Origin: Lingula anatina | Lineage: Eukaryota > Brachiopoda > Lingulata > Lingulida > Lingulidae | Direction: 5' to 3' | Length of the DNA stretch: 64,000 bases | Assembly: GCF_001039355.2 (NCBI RefSeq) | Contig: NW_019773625.1 | Span: 1,396,132-1,460,131, forward strand | In this document: piece after piece, positions 24,478 through 35,771 of the stretch | How positions within the stretch are numbered: the stretch's first letter is position 1 | How the letters are laid out: each line of letters begins with the position of its first letter | Notes under the pieces: generated by a model | Seen by the model: the letters and a program-made list of their open reading frames with translations, nothing else | What the model was told of the DNA's origin: nothing | Database searches by the model: none | Translations under genes and position numbers: made by a program

Positions 24478-24592
24478 AGACTTCGACGTTTCAAGGACAT
24501 CTTCAGGAAATTGTCACTACAGGTGACGACAATCAAGTGACGACTGCAATACCACCGGCAGTGTCACCCATAGTGACAGTTCCCTGAAAATG
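24478..24592 (-). mobile_element. Inverted-repeat relic with a GAAACGTCGAAG tail (retroelement-like)
   Basis: Arms caggaaattgtcactacagg (24504) and tagtgacagttccctg (24571) fold back over ~87 bp. On the minus strand this is followed by CCTGAAGATGTCC-TTGAAACGTCGAAG. A CTGA.GA...GAAACGTC arrangement recalls the hammerhead-type motifs in Penelope-like and DIRS-like elements (family knowledge), but the core differs from CUGAUGA and stem II is very short. No element coding sequence is adjacent. Confidence 0.4.
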
Positions 24593-25026
24593 GCCTTGTG
24601 ATAAGTCAAGACAATGTGATCAATTAGTTAAAGAAACTTAGTTTTGACAAACCCAAATGTTTTTCTTAAGAAAAATGATCTTAATTTTACTCCAAAACCT
24701 ATACTTACATGCCAAATGTGTTTGAATTTATTTCTTGTGCTATTTATTAGTGATGTGACATGAAGAAATAACTAAGGTCAAAATTCATGAGACTTGCGGA
24801 TAAACCGTGAGTTCGACAAATCTGCAGGCTTTAAATATCTGATAAAAAACAGCCGACGCCTCCTTTCAGTTTCTGTACCTACACATCCATTCTCATAAAA
24901 AAAGGTGCATATCGGTATTAAAATACAGGAAAAAAACTGAGGAAATAATGTTCACAGTTAAATATTGATCAGTGGAAACGCACAACATTTCAGTGCTGAA
25001 CGTGCGGTATCCGCTGTTATATCGCA

Positions 25027-25062
<36 letters not shown>

Positions 25063-26881
25063 GAATTCCTATGACCTGTAGAAATCTGTAGAAAAAAATC
25101 TAAACGCAACAAGATTTCCCACAGATCTTGTGATGGTCTGAGCCATGCCTAGCTTTCTTCACTGTTAAGGATATACAAGTGAAGTTGAAAATTCTTAAAA
25201 ATCAATTTCTGTTGCACCACAACTGATCATATCATACCTCCCTACGGCGGGGGCGTATTGAACAATGTATAAGGAACCGACAAGCATACCCAAAGACAAA
25301 ATTAATGGCTTTATGGCTTGAATGAATATTGGTGCATATGATGCAAGTTTTGAAAAGTAATGGAATTGAAAAAAAAAGTGCAATCGAAAATTTTAAGGAG
25401 AATAAATATTGTTGTCTTTGGAAGATCTTTTATGAAATGAATAATTATCACATCGAACATTGCCGTTATGGGTCTTGCACAAAGATAATATGAGTTTTTA
25501 CCTCCACATACTGCACAACATGGGCCGTTTCACAATATCTCTTGTACTGTGGCTCCGTCAGAATAAGTCAACTTACACTGAGTTGATGGGTGCGTAATTC
25601 CTGTAGAAATAACGCGGTCACCTTAATATACCTAAATACACTGATGGTGTGATTGATTATCTGTCTGGTTATACGACTGACTGACTGACTACTCGATTTA
25701 TTGATTAGCTGGTTGGTTATTACTGTATCCCCCCCCCTCTCTCTCTCCTGCTTTCATTCAGCATAAAGCAAGGAGCAGACAGTCTTATTTCGTACCAATA
25801 ATGCTCCTACTTTCAATCATGTAGACAAAAATGCATTTTTAAAGGCTAACAATCATGTGTTTGATAAACTGACTTCGGTCGTTTCTATTAAAAAAATAAA
25901 TAAATAAATAAATAAAAAAAATTACGGCCACGGAATTCATCTCAATAACAAACAAACAAAAAGAAATAGACTGTGCAAGTTTGAGTTTTTCCATGCAATA
26001 AAATTGTGGAGATACACATAAATATCCCCTTTTTTGTTTCAATGAAATAAAAAAAAAACACGTTTGGAATTGCAAACAGGATTTTTACGACTCCCGCATT
26101 ATGCATCTGAAAGATTTTTCACTGAAAAATGAATACTTTACAATCAAAGTTCAAATTACAGAGATATTAGTTTCGTTTACTTATGGCGCACAGCTTTGCG
26201 GGATTTTAAAAAAGAAGATCCCTGGGGTTATTTGGATTCCAATTAGTAAAGATATACGTTTTACTGTAATTTAGACTGTGCTGACGTCACTGGAATCGTT
26301 ATAACGAGGATCATCCAAGGAATCAGCACCGCCAAACAACTTTCCGTTTTTACTTGTAACTTTTCAGATAACGCACTTGATACAAATAAAGATATAAATG
26401 ACAAGCTCTGAAGTCCCTTTTCCTGCTCAAGCATAAAGGATAGGCATTTCATGAGCATAATTAGCGTCGTATTTCGATACCCCAGGTGAGCCAAAGGGTG
26501 AATATTATCGGCAGAACCTTTGCGCAAGGAAGACTCAATTTACATGACGGTTCCTCGGAGTAATTATCGAGAAAGCCACGCCTGTCTACAACCGTTACTT
26601 AGACAGAAATGGCGTGACTGAATACTTTCTGTCAGTCATTTGCATGTAGTGCTGAGACACACCACGCAGCTGAAGCATGAACCAATGAGTGGCCAATGGC
26701 TGCAGACTTCTCGCTGATGTTTCGCGCATCTCTTCTATTTGTGAAATAGGCTCACGTAATCAGTCTTAAACGGCAACAACTCTTAGTATGATATCCATAC
26801 TTCACAATATTTACATTGTAAACAGTTTATACAAACATAACGAATCCTATTTTACTACAAAAACGGCAGTTATCGCAGAGC

Positions 26882-26951
26882 AGCCATCTAGGCCTATAGA
26901 GAACAATTGTCCTTGCTATTGGACCATTGATCTCTGTAGACCTAGATGGCT
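26882..26951. other. 70-nt hairpin (31-bp imperfect stem, 8-nt loop)
   Basis: Left arm AGCCATCTAGGCCTATAGAG (continuing aacaattgtcc), loop ttgctatt, right arm the reverse complement of AGCCATCTAGGTCTACAGAG (continuing atcaatggtcc). About 27 of 31 pairs match. The size resembles a microRNA precursor, but a tiny palindromic MITE is equally possible. No second copy was noticed in the window. Confidence 0.6.
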
Positions 26952-27745
26952 ACTCTCTCTAATAATCTACTAAGAGATTGATTATTACAAGAAACGCAAT
27001 TTTTTAGGGAAAACATTGACTAACTTCGAATGTCGGAACTAATTCATTATCATAGAAAAGTACATGTATGAAAAAAAAAATTTTCTCATTTTATCATCAT
27101 CGGTAAAAAAAACCTGAAATCGTGCTGGACCGACGTTTTAAAACTAATGTTTCAACTTAAAATATTCACAGAGGTAATTAGAAGGCAGAAAAAGCCATAA
27201 CATGAATAAGGTATCAGGATAGCTGACCGTGCATGCGACCACAGCTGCCAGGGAACACTGCCAAACACTGGGCTTAAATTTATTCATTTATATTTTATTA
27301 TTTTATAGGCATATACATTTTCTCCTACACTCTCACACACTCCCATTCAAGCACCTTCTTCTACATATAAATATATGCTGATATATACTCTTCCACTTAC
27401 ATTATTTTTTGCATATGTATCGCGCAATATATTTATTTTATTTATTTACATATTTATTTATTTTACTGCATCGCAAATTTGAACTGTCTGTGGTGTCATT
27501 TAATAAACTGACCAATATCGACGAGGAATTGTTTCCATGAGGAAGTATTGACATTTTCTCATTGCTGAGAAGGTATGGCAACTGCTATCAAATTCTCCAA
27601 TTCGATGAGTCATGCAAGAAGGCGGTGACAAACATCCATGTCGTAAAGGTATAAAATCTCAAAATCACGAAACCTGCCTAGCAGTGCCGGTTAGTCCGTG
27701 GAAGGCGTACTATGAAATAGCCGGAGATTCGTAATCAGTGGCACG

Positions 27746-30700
27746 ATGTTCAGTGCCAAGTCTACTCTCAGCGGCGTGTTTCTGTTTCTTGTTCTCACAA
27801 CGGTCACTGGGCAAGGAAACGGCATTCCCGAGCTAGATGCTACAAATTACGGGAGCACCACGCCAACTTTTCAAAACACAACGGTTTTGAATTCAACTTT
27901 CACCCAGGACAGTACGTCCACTCAAAATAAAACCAGAAATGACGAAAACGCAAAGGAAGTGTCTACAGTACCTTGGACCTCGTCGGACTCTAGTCTTGAA
28001 CAACCAGAAACAAAAACAGCGATTACCGCGGGATTCAGTCGTCCAGAGGCGTCCACTGGCAAGACCTCTTACCCTTGGCGCGGGTTCACAGTTGCTTTGT
28101 CCTTTCAAAATAGTACCGGACAACACAGCGAGGATCCCGCTCCTCTCACTACTACAGTAGCTGGATCCAGTTCGGAATCAAATTCAGGGGATGCAGGGCT
28201 GATTTTTAACCGTACTTTTCCGCCACAGATCTGCGCCAGAAACCCAGACAAACGTGTTAAAGTGTTTTGCTACTGCGATGAATTCTGCGACGTGTTCAAT
28301 GATTGCTGTCCGCCGCTTCACACCTGTCCGGAGAGCTCACAAGCCGAAGAGGATCACGGGAAAAGGAGGGCGCGAGTGGGACTTGGACGAAATAACATTG
28401 CTTGTAAGTCACAGTCCACAATACGTTTAAGAGGAGTTGTAAGTCATAACTTTTGGATGATATCAGCGTGTCCGAATGAATGGGGTAACGACAGCGTTCG
28501 TGATAAATGTGAAAATTCAACCAACAGAAATGCCATTGACCGCCTTCTTCCTGTATCGGATCCCGTCACAAAATTGGCATTTCAAAATCAATACTGCGCG
28601 GAGTGCCACCTTTCTACCAACCCAATCAAGTGGACGTCATATGTCACGTGTTTTTGGCCCGGCACAGTTGAGGGTCTTTCCATTACAAGCGTGACCGATG
28701 TCATGGATCTTTTGAAATCAAGACCGTCGTGTGGGCTACGCTTTGAACCGCCAGCAGATTTATCCGGACGCCCATGTGCCCCGAATGGAAACCCACCAGC
28801 CAGGTTTTTGTCGTGGCAAACCGGGCGACATTGCGGACCGAATGCGGACCCACGACTTAAAGAGCTGTGTTCCACCGGACCAATGTTAATTACACGCGTC
28901 CGACAGGAATGGCGTCCCTCCACCTACATGAGAAACGTCTTTTGTTGGCTTTGTGAAAAAGACAGCGTGATGCCGGCGGATATAGATTGTCCAGAAGAGA
29001 GTAAGTTGTAACCGAAATCATATCGTATATAACTATTGGGTTATTTAGACATTGTTGCAAGTAAATATATGTCACTGTTTGTAAATCTGCTACCAAAACA
29101 TTGCATTATTGAGGCCAAATCCACCACATGATAAAACTTAAGTTGTAACTACCAAATAAATACCATTTTATTTGTGTCCAGGCCATTGCTTAATAGTTCT
29201 CTAAATACATTGCACATGTACTGTATGTTTCACGTTGTTAAATTCGACCGAAGAAATAACGTAAGATCTCATTAATATGTTGATGATGCCTGGTATCCTT
29301 TTAAATAATTTAACTAATTGATGTTGGACTTTTGGGATAAAGTGTCCATTAAGTAATTCAAAATATTCTCTTCGAACTGAATTTGGTATACTTTTGTTCA
29401 ATATTCAAAGCCACATTCAAAACCGAAGGCTGAAACGTAAAAAAATCCCTTGTACCTCCAAAACCCATGGTATTGATCTTATTTTCAGTCCCAGATGGTG
29501 CCCGCGGCTTCAGTCCCGTAGGCCTCACAATGCTGCTTGATCCCTCAGCCGAACATTCTAAAGCCTGTAAAGCAGTGCGAAAGGTGAGTTTGTCGTAGAT
29601 CACCATAAGAAATTTCAGCTGAAGATGGAACAAAAACAGGATAGGAAAAATTATTGCATTATAATTATTTATTATTATTATTATTATTATTTTTTTTTTT
29701 TTAATTTTTTGCTGTATTTAGAAAAACAAATTCAAGATTTTTTGGTTGTCCGTGCTCTTTTTCCAAACTATGTTGCTTTAGAGGATGGTATTTTTGTACA
29801 AAAAATTTTAAAAATTTAAAATTTAAAATTATGTCCGTAAAATTTAAAACGAGTTTTTTGGAGGTTCAATTAGTTTATAAACCACGTCTTTGAAGCCAAT
29901 ATATTGTAAATGTCGCGTGTGTACACCAATCTCTTGGTCTTTTCTTTCTACGTCTATTCAATCGCGAAACGGTCTTAAAATATTTTTTAAATAACCATTG
30001 GATTGCAGTTTGAAACATCTGTGTGGCTTTTTGTGGTTTTTATTTTGCTTGGATGTGGTACGGTTTATTTCCGAATTTTAAATTACAAGCAATTTTTGGG
30101 AATTTTGTTGCATCTGCGTCCTGAACAAAAATCGATTAAAGGGTACATTTTCTAAAAAATAAAAAGAGACAGCCTCAGGGGTTAGAATTACATTTATTTT
30201 ATTTGTATTCTTTATTTTTTATTGCATTAAATTAACTTTATTTTGTGAATTAATAATTTTACAGAGCGTTTAACTTTAAAATGTGAACATCTGCATTACG
30301 AGCGGAATTTAAAAATTATTTTCCTACTGCCTTTATTAATGTTTTTAAGAAATTCATACCCTAAAATATTTTTTATTCATCCTCTCCTCATACTAGTTCT
30401 ATATCAAGCAAAGACCAAATAAAATTGCTTTAAGACGTATTTGATGATAAATAAAACCTTTATTACAAATCATTATGAACGGCTAATTAGCATGTATGGA
30501 CGGAAATGCAACTGTACATTGTTACCTGGGTACAACAGGTGTACAGAGAAACTTCATATAATTTCTAAACCGATTCAGATCTTTTAAAACTTAAAGAGGA
30601 TAAAAGATAAAGATTATTATGAATTGAAAAAAAATTTGAAAGATAAAATATTCAATGAATACATATTTTGTATCAAAAAGTGCATTCTCACTTGGCAAAT

Positions 30701-33700
30701 CATGTAAGTGACATTGTCATCCATAGCACGTGTATAGTTATTAACACAAACCTTGTTTATGATGCATTGTTTCTTCAAAGTATTTTCAGTTACTTTAAGT
30801 GCAATTTCAGGAGGCTTTTTCACTCCGTTCTGAGTGTCCCCGAAAGTTTATCACCCCCTAGCTGCTCGTAGAGGCGTATTATTCAGTTAATGTGATTGCA
30901 TTCAGCAAAAGTCCCTGCGAAGTTGGATCGATCTACGTAAATTCATTAGGAATACGCTTCGTGTATATGTTTGGCACTTGGAGATATTTGCTATCCGTGA
31001 TTTTCCATCCGTAATTGCAGATCGTCTTTCAAACTTTCGCAACATTTTTTTCAAAACTTATCTTTTACGTTTCTTATATTACAATTAGAGTTATGAATTA
31101 ACCATTTCAAAATAGTTAATCCTTTAAATAGATCACTAACAAAGAGCAGAGTTTTGAGGTTTTGAGATAATTTTCCGTCCAATAGTTCTCAAGCTTTTCA
31201 ATTTTTTCAAAACCAAATCAAGTCAGAAGCTTAGGGTTGCACTTGTTAATATTTGACAAACTTGAACAATACATTTCTTATAGTTTTTGTGAAAAGGAAC
31301 AATTTTAAATAGAAAAATTCCTTCCGTACTGCAAAACGAATGTCACGCTTGCATTTTGAGATTTGCTGTGGTGTTTCTAGCAAGGTTCTGTTTCAGTTAA
31401 TCAATCAATTAATCAATCAATTCTTCATCAAAAGCATACTTTTTGTAGAACTTGCACCCCCTCCCCGTGTTCTAAAACAAAATAGGTAACATTACATAGC
31501 AAATTTTGAAAGAAACATCTCTCCTCTCAAAGCAACAATTATTCCAAAAAACATGCTGACGACACTACCCTCATTCTCAACGGCAGCAGACTCTCATTTC
31601 TTGCAGCATTTAATACACTTGATTTCTTTTTAAAAATATCAGGTTTGGCGATAAATAAGAGTAAGACTAAATTAATTTGGATTGGCGCAAAAAAGTTTAG
31701 CAATGAGGTATTTCACCATGTAAGATGGAAGATGAATTGGGTTTATGACAGTTTTAATTTGTTAGGTATTGAATTTACATTGAAGTTGCAGGATATGATA
31801 AAAATAATTTTGAACAGTACATCGTGAAAATTAAAAGAATGTTGCAACAATGGGAAAGGAGACCTTTGACGCCCATTGGCAAAATCACTGAACTGAAAAC
31901 CCTTGTTGTATACCCATGTTAAACCACCTATTCATTTCCCTTCCCAATCCAGATGAAACATACATGAAAACATTAAACACAATGTTCTTTCAATTTATAT
32001 GGGACAAAAAGTCGGGTAAAAGTGAAAAGGAGTGTAATAACTGGTAACTATGAACAAGGTGGTCGTAAGATGTTAGATTTATTTGACTTTATTGCTTCTC
32101 TTAAATGTACTTGGATTAGAAGAATTAATTCATCAGACAGACAACATATTATGGTCCACTTCTCCAAGCTATTTTTGATCGAGATGTAATAAGTTATATA
32201 TTTGCTTTTGGGAACGCGTATTTAGACAAGCTTATTAAGGACTGTAGTAACTGTTTTTGGAAAGATGTTCTGGTTTCCTGGAAAGTAGTGATAACACGCT
32301 TACTAGAAAGAAAAAGTATAATATCTGTGGAGCCGATTTGGTATAATGATAATTTTAAGATTGGAGGTAAGCCTATGTTTATAAGGAATTGGTTTAACAA
32401 AGGCGTTAAAATTGTTGGCGATTTTCTTGAAAATAACAGAATTTTAACAAAGGAAGAATTTGAACAAAAATTTAGCCTACAAAACTGTGGTGAGCTTACA
32501 TTTTACGGTATATGAAATTCTATTAAGCACAGGCTTATGAATAAAACACAAAACGATGTTCTTGAGATCACCTTTCATCCATTTTTGCCTCAAGCAATAG
32601 AGCTTCTTATCAAACATAGTAAAGGCTGTACAGACTTTTATCAAACTCTCTACAAGCCAGCTACACGGATGAAAAACGAAAAAAAAATGGAACGCAAAAT
32701 CAAATTTTGATATGCATTGGAAAGATGTCTATAAGAACTGTTTCGAAACAACAAAGAACACCAAACTGCAGTGGTTCCAATACCGCATAATACATAGGCT
32801 CCTGCCTTTTAAATCATATTTAAAAACTATAGGGCTTGAGAACGATGACGTCTGGTCTCTTTGAAAATTTGGGAAGAACTGAAAGCTTACATCTTTCATA
32901 GAACGAATAAAAACATTACCTTTAATGAAAAATGCTTCCTTCTCGGCTATCCAACAAACCAAAACAGCCCAATTAATTTTGTTACTCTTCGTACGAAATT
33001 TTATATTTACAAAAGTTTCAAAAAGAAAGAATGTATGCGCCTTTCTTCACTCATAAATTACATAAAGGATCAATTTATAATAGAAAGATTCAATGCATTA
33101 AAAAAGCTAAATTTAACAAACTTTGAAAAAATGGGAAAATTGGTCAGACATGTTTGAATTTAATTAGTATTCATCTGTTTCAGCAAAATAATATATTGCA
33201 CTTTTGTCTTGTTTAATAATCTATTGTATGTTTGATTGAATACATTGTGGTATCGATCTTTATTATTATTATTATTTTTTTATTTTTACATCTATTGTTC
33301 GTGAGATTATATACGTATATTCGTGTGTGTGTAAGAGAGAGAGTGAGTGTGCATTAACCATACTTAGGTATATGTACATTCCTGTCCTGAAATTTTTCAA
33401 TTAAAAAAAAATTATTCCAAAAAAAAAAGGAAAGGAGCAGTATGACAGCCTGTACACGTTGAGGTAGATTTGTTTGATAGAATATGAAAGTCAGAATGGT
33501 TTTCTTCCAGGCATCTTGCGATGATGATGATGATGATGATGATGAGAGCCAATGCCAGTCAGTGATTTCATCCTTGTTTAACGTGGAGTTTCCTTTCCAA
33601 GTGGCTGTCATCGCCAACGCTGCTTTGAAAGCTTCGGCCTACCGTGGTGTTTGCGCAGCTGTTTATATACATGCTAACAGCGTATTTGTTACGGATCCAC

Positions 33701-34146
33701 CTCTTTACACTTTGGCTCATACACCATGGCATTTCAGTCGTGGCAATGGCATGAATTGCACGGAGATGGCAGAAACACAAAATGGACAAAACACGACCCA
33801 CAGCGTTGTAGCAATTTGGTCCATGGGGATTCACTTGCGGGAAGATATCCAGCAGTACAGCGAGGGTCTCAAGAGGCTCGAATCTTTCAAAGAAGAAGTT
33901 AACAGAGAGCTGCTCGCCAGGGACGAAAAGGTTACGTATGGCGGCAAGACGTATCAACTTCGTGTTTTGCTTAATGAAGGTTTGCATTGCGCAAACGTCA
34001 CAACAAGGAATGGTTCCAAGATCATGACTCCAACGGCAACCAATCCAGGAGATGTCCCACGTTCTCGAGGGGAGGTTGCTTTCGCACCACCGACACATGC
34101 ATTTTTATTTGTGGCATTTTGGTTTCAACATTACCATGAGCATTAA
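27746..34146 (+). CDS. Secreted/anchored somatomedin-B domain protein like Mth/adhesion-GPCR ectodomains, three exons
   Basis: Exons 27746-29000, 29489-29583 and 33511-34146 join in frame (phase 1, then phase 0) to 661 aa. Residues 1-23 are a clear signal peptide. Residues 30-160 are Ser/Thr-rich with many N-glycosylation sites (NTT, NST, NKT, NRT). A somatomedin-B-like module follows (~161-196: CYCDEFCDVFNDCCPPLHTC). Then comes a Cys-rich region with CPNEW...C, PVSDPVTKLAFQNQYCAECH and SYVTCFWPG, the pattern seen at the N-terminus of invertebrate methuselah-like/adhesion GPCRs. Exon 3 adds an Asp8 run, four or so Cys and further N-glycosylation sites. The protein ends with PPTHAFLFVAFWFQHYHEH, too short for a seven-helix domain; the hydrophobic end could be a GPI signal or weak anchor. 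No 7TM exons were recognised before M6PR, which lies in the opposite orientation. Exon 3 membership is less certain than exons 1-2. Confidence 0.65.
29626..31548. other. AT-rich part of the somatomedin-B gene's second intron
   Basis: A (TTA)n/T-run lies at 29655-29710. The rest is low-complexity AT-rich DNA with no exon-like frame of phase 0 that I could support. Confidence 0.5.
31549..33290 (+). pseudogene. Decayed LINE reverse transcriptase, 3' part of ORF2 (L1/Tx1-like)
   Basis: Broken frames read as one non-LTR reverse transcriptase. At ~31552 there is ADDTTLILNGSR (the catalytic F/YADD box region), then FFLKISGLAINKSKTKLIWIG. Later come NTMFFQFIWDKKSGK-type thumb sequence (~31975), NYEQGGRKMLDLF (~32045) and the C-terminal CFETTKNTKLQWFQYRIIHR box (~32735). 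Several stops and frameshifts separate them. The endonuclease and the first RT motifs are missing, as in a 5'-truncated insertion. It ends near an (ATT)n/T-rich tract at ~33258-33290. It lies in intron 2 of the somatomedin-B gene, same strand. The assignment to the L1/Tx1 group comes from recalled style, not a search. Confidence 0.85.
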
Positions 34147-34750
34147 GTGTGAACTACGCTTCACAGACAGCACCAAAGCCGCAGTCTTTAAACACTTCAA
34201 TGTGCATTGTTTAATTTTGTCTCCGAATGATAATTGCATTATGAAGATAATCTTGATAAGAACGGAGTATACATAATGTTTATTTGATTTATTTGATTAT
34301 TTGGTCGGTCAGCTCCAAAATGCGATTGTAAATTCTTGTTAAGGGGATCAGGACGTCGTTATAAATTTGGCAAAATGGCTTTTTTGTTTCTTATATGTAA
34401 AACAATTACCTTAATATTATTGCAACAAAACACGTTAAGAGTACTGTTAGAACGATTTTATTTATCCAGTTTACCGGTCTCTATGTTCTGTAATATTTAC
34501 ACCTTTAATGTTATGGTTTAGAGCTAGCATGGACACCTCATGAAGCATGGACACCTGAAAAACTTAATATAGTTAGATCACACCATCTCCAAGCATTCGA
34601 AAGATAAACGTTATGTTAGAAAGTAAATTCCACAGAAACCTTCCACAGAACTTGTTACACTGCAGCGTGAAGTATCAAACTATGATAAATCCTGTATAAG
34701 TTACTATGAAAGTTATATCAAGGTGTAGATATTAGTGTAAGCTTCTCGTA

Positions 34751-35771
34751 AGCACAGAAGAAATGCTAAATCAGAGAAAAACACTGTTTTGCCTTATCAC
34801 CGTGTTCTCATATCTATTCAAGAAGCAGAGAAGAAAGGCTAAATCAGAGAAAAACACTGTTTTGCCTTATCACCGTGTTCTCATATTTATTCAAGAAGCA
34901 GAGAAGAAAGGCTAAATCGGAGAAAAACACTGTTTTGCCTTATCACCGTGTTCTCATATTTATTCAAGAAGCAGAGAAGAAAGGCTAAATCGGAGAAAAA
35001 CACTGTTTTGCCTTATCACCGTGTTCTCATATTTATTCAAGAAGCAGAGAAGAAAGGCTAAATCGGAGAAAAACACTGTTTTGCCTTATCACCGTGTTCT
35101 CATATTTATTCAAGAAGCAGAGAAGAAAGGCTAAATCGGAGAAAAACACTGTTTTGCCTTATCACCGTGTTCTCATATTTATTCAAGAAGCAGAGAAGAA
35201 AGGCTAAATCGGAGAAAAACACTGTTTTGCCTTATCACCGTGTTCTCATATTTATTCAAGAAGCAGAGAAGAAAGGCTAAATCGGAGAAAAACACTGTTT
35301 TGCCTTATCACCGTGTTCTCATATTTATTCAAGAAGCAGAGAAGAAAGGCTAAATCGGAGAAAAACACTGTTTTGCCTTATCACCGTGTTCTCATATTTA
35401 TTCAAGAAGCAGAGAAGAAAGGCTAAATCGGAGAAAAACACTGTTTTGCCTTATCACCGTGTTCTCATATTTATTCAAGAAGCAGAGAAGAAAGGCTAAA
35501 TCGGAGAAAAACACTGTTTTGCCTTATCACCGTGTTCTCATATTTATTCAAGAAGCAGAGAAGAAAGGCTAAATCGGAGAAAAACACTGTTTTGCCTTAT
35601 CACCGTGTTCTCATATTTATTCAAGAAGCAGAGAAGAAGGCCAAATCGGAGAAAAACACCGTTTTGCCTTTTCACCGTGTTCTCATATCTATTCAAGTAG
35701 CAGAGAAGAAAGGCTAAATCGGAGAAAAACACTGTTTTGCCTATTATGGCCGTGTTCTAGATTATTCCAGA
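34751..35771. repeat. 73-bp satellite, 14 tandem copies
   Basis: The unit begins agcagagaagaaaggctaaa and contains ggagaaaaacactgttttgc and ccgtgttctcatatttattc. Unit starts are spaced at exactly 73 bp from 34751 (34824, 34897, 34970 and on). The 13th copy, at 35627, has lost one A, so the last starts at 35699. Copies 3-12 are almost identical; the first two and last two are diverged. 73 is not a multiple of 3, so the frames seen in it on both strands are not protein repeats. Each unit has a small perfect palindrome, AAAACA-C-TGTTTT. Confidence 0.97.

Larger units (their letters stand above)
23976..27745. other. Intergenic between the GPCR and the somatomedin-B gene
   Basis: No gene is supported. 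It contains the relic at 24478-24592, a (CA)n at 25029-25060, a near-perfect 70-nt hairpin at 26882-26951, and AT-rich low-complexity DNA at 27290-27480. Frames of 60-90 codons here show no domain and no codon-level conservation signature that I can recognise. Confidence 0.5.

Noticed and set aside
28588-28923. 111-codon minus-strand frame
   Set aside because: Antisense to the somatomedin-B gene exon 1.
33568-34098. 176-codon minus-strand frame
   Set aside because: Antisense to exon 3 of the somatomedin-B gene, which has phase-compatible splicing and N-glycosylation sites on the plus strand; the minus frame has no features.
35532-35732. Repetitive ~60-codon frames on both strands
   Set aside because: Translation of the satellite; the 73-bp period shifts frame at each copy.
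34751-35771. CRISPR-like array
   Set aside because: The whole 73-bp unit repeats with no unique spacers, and the DNA is animal; it is a satellite.
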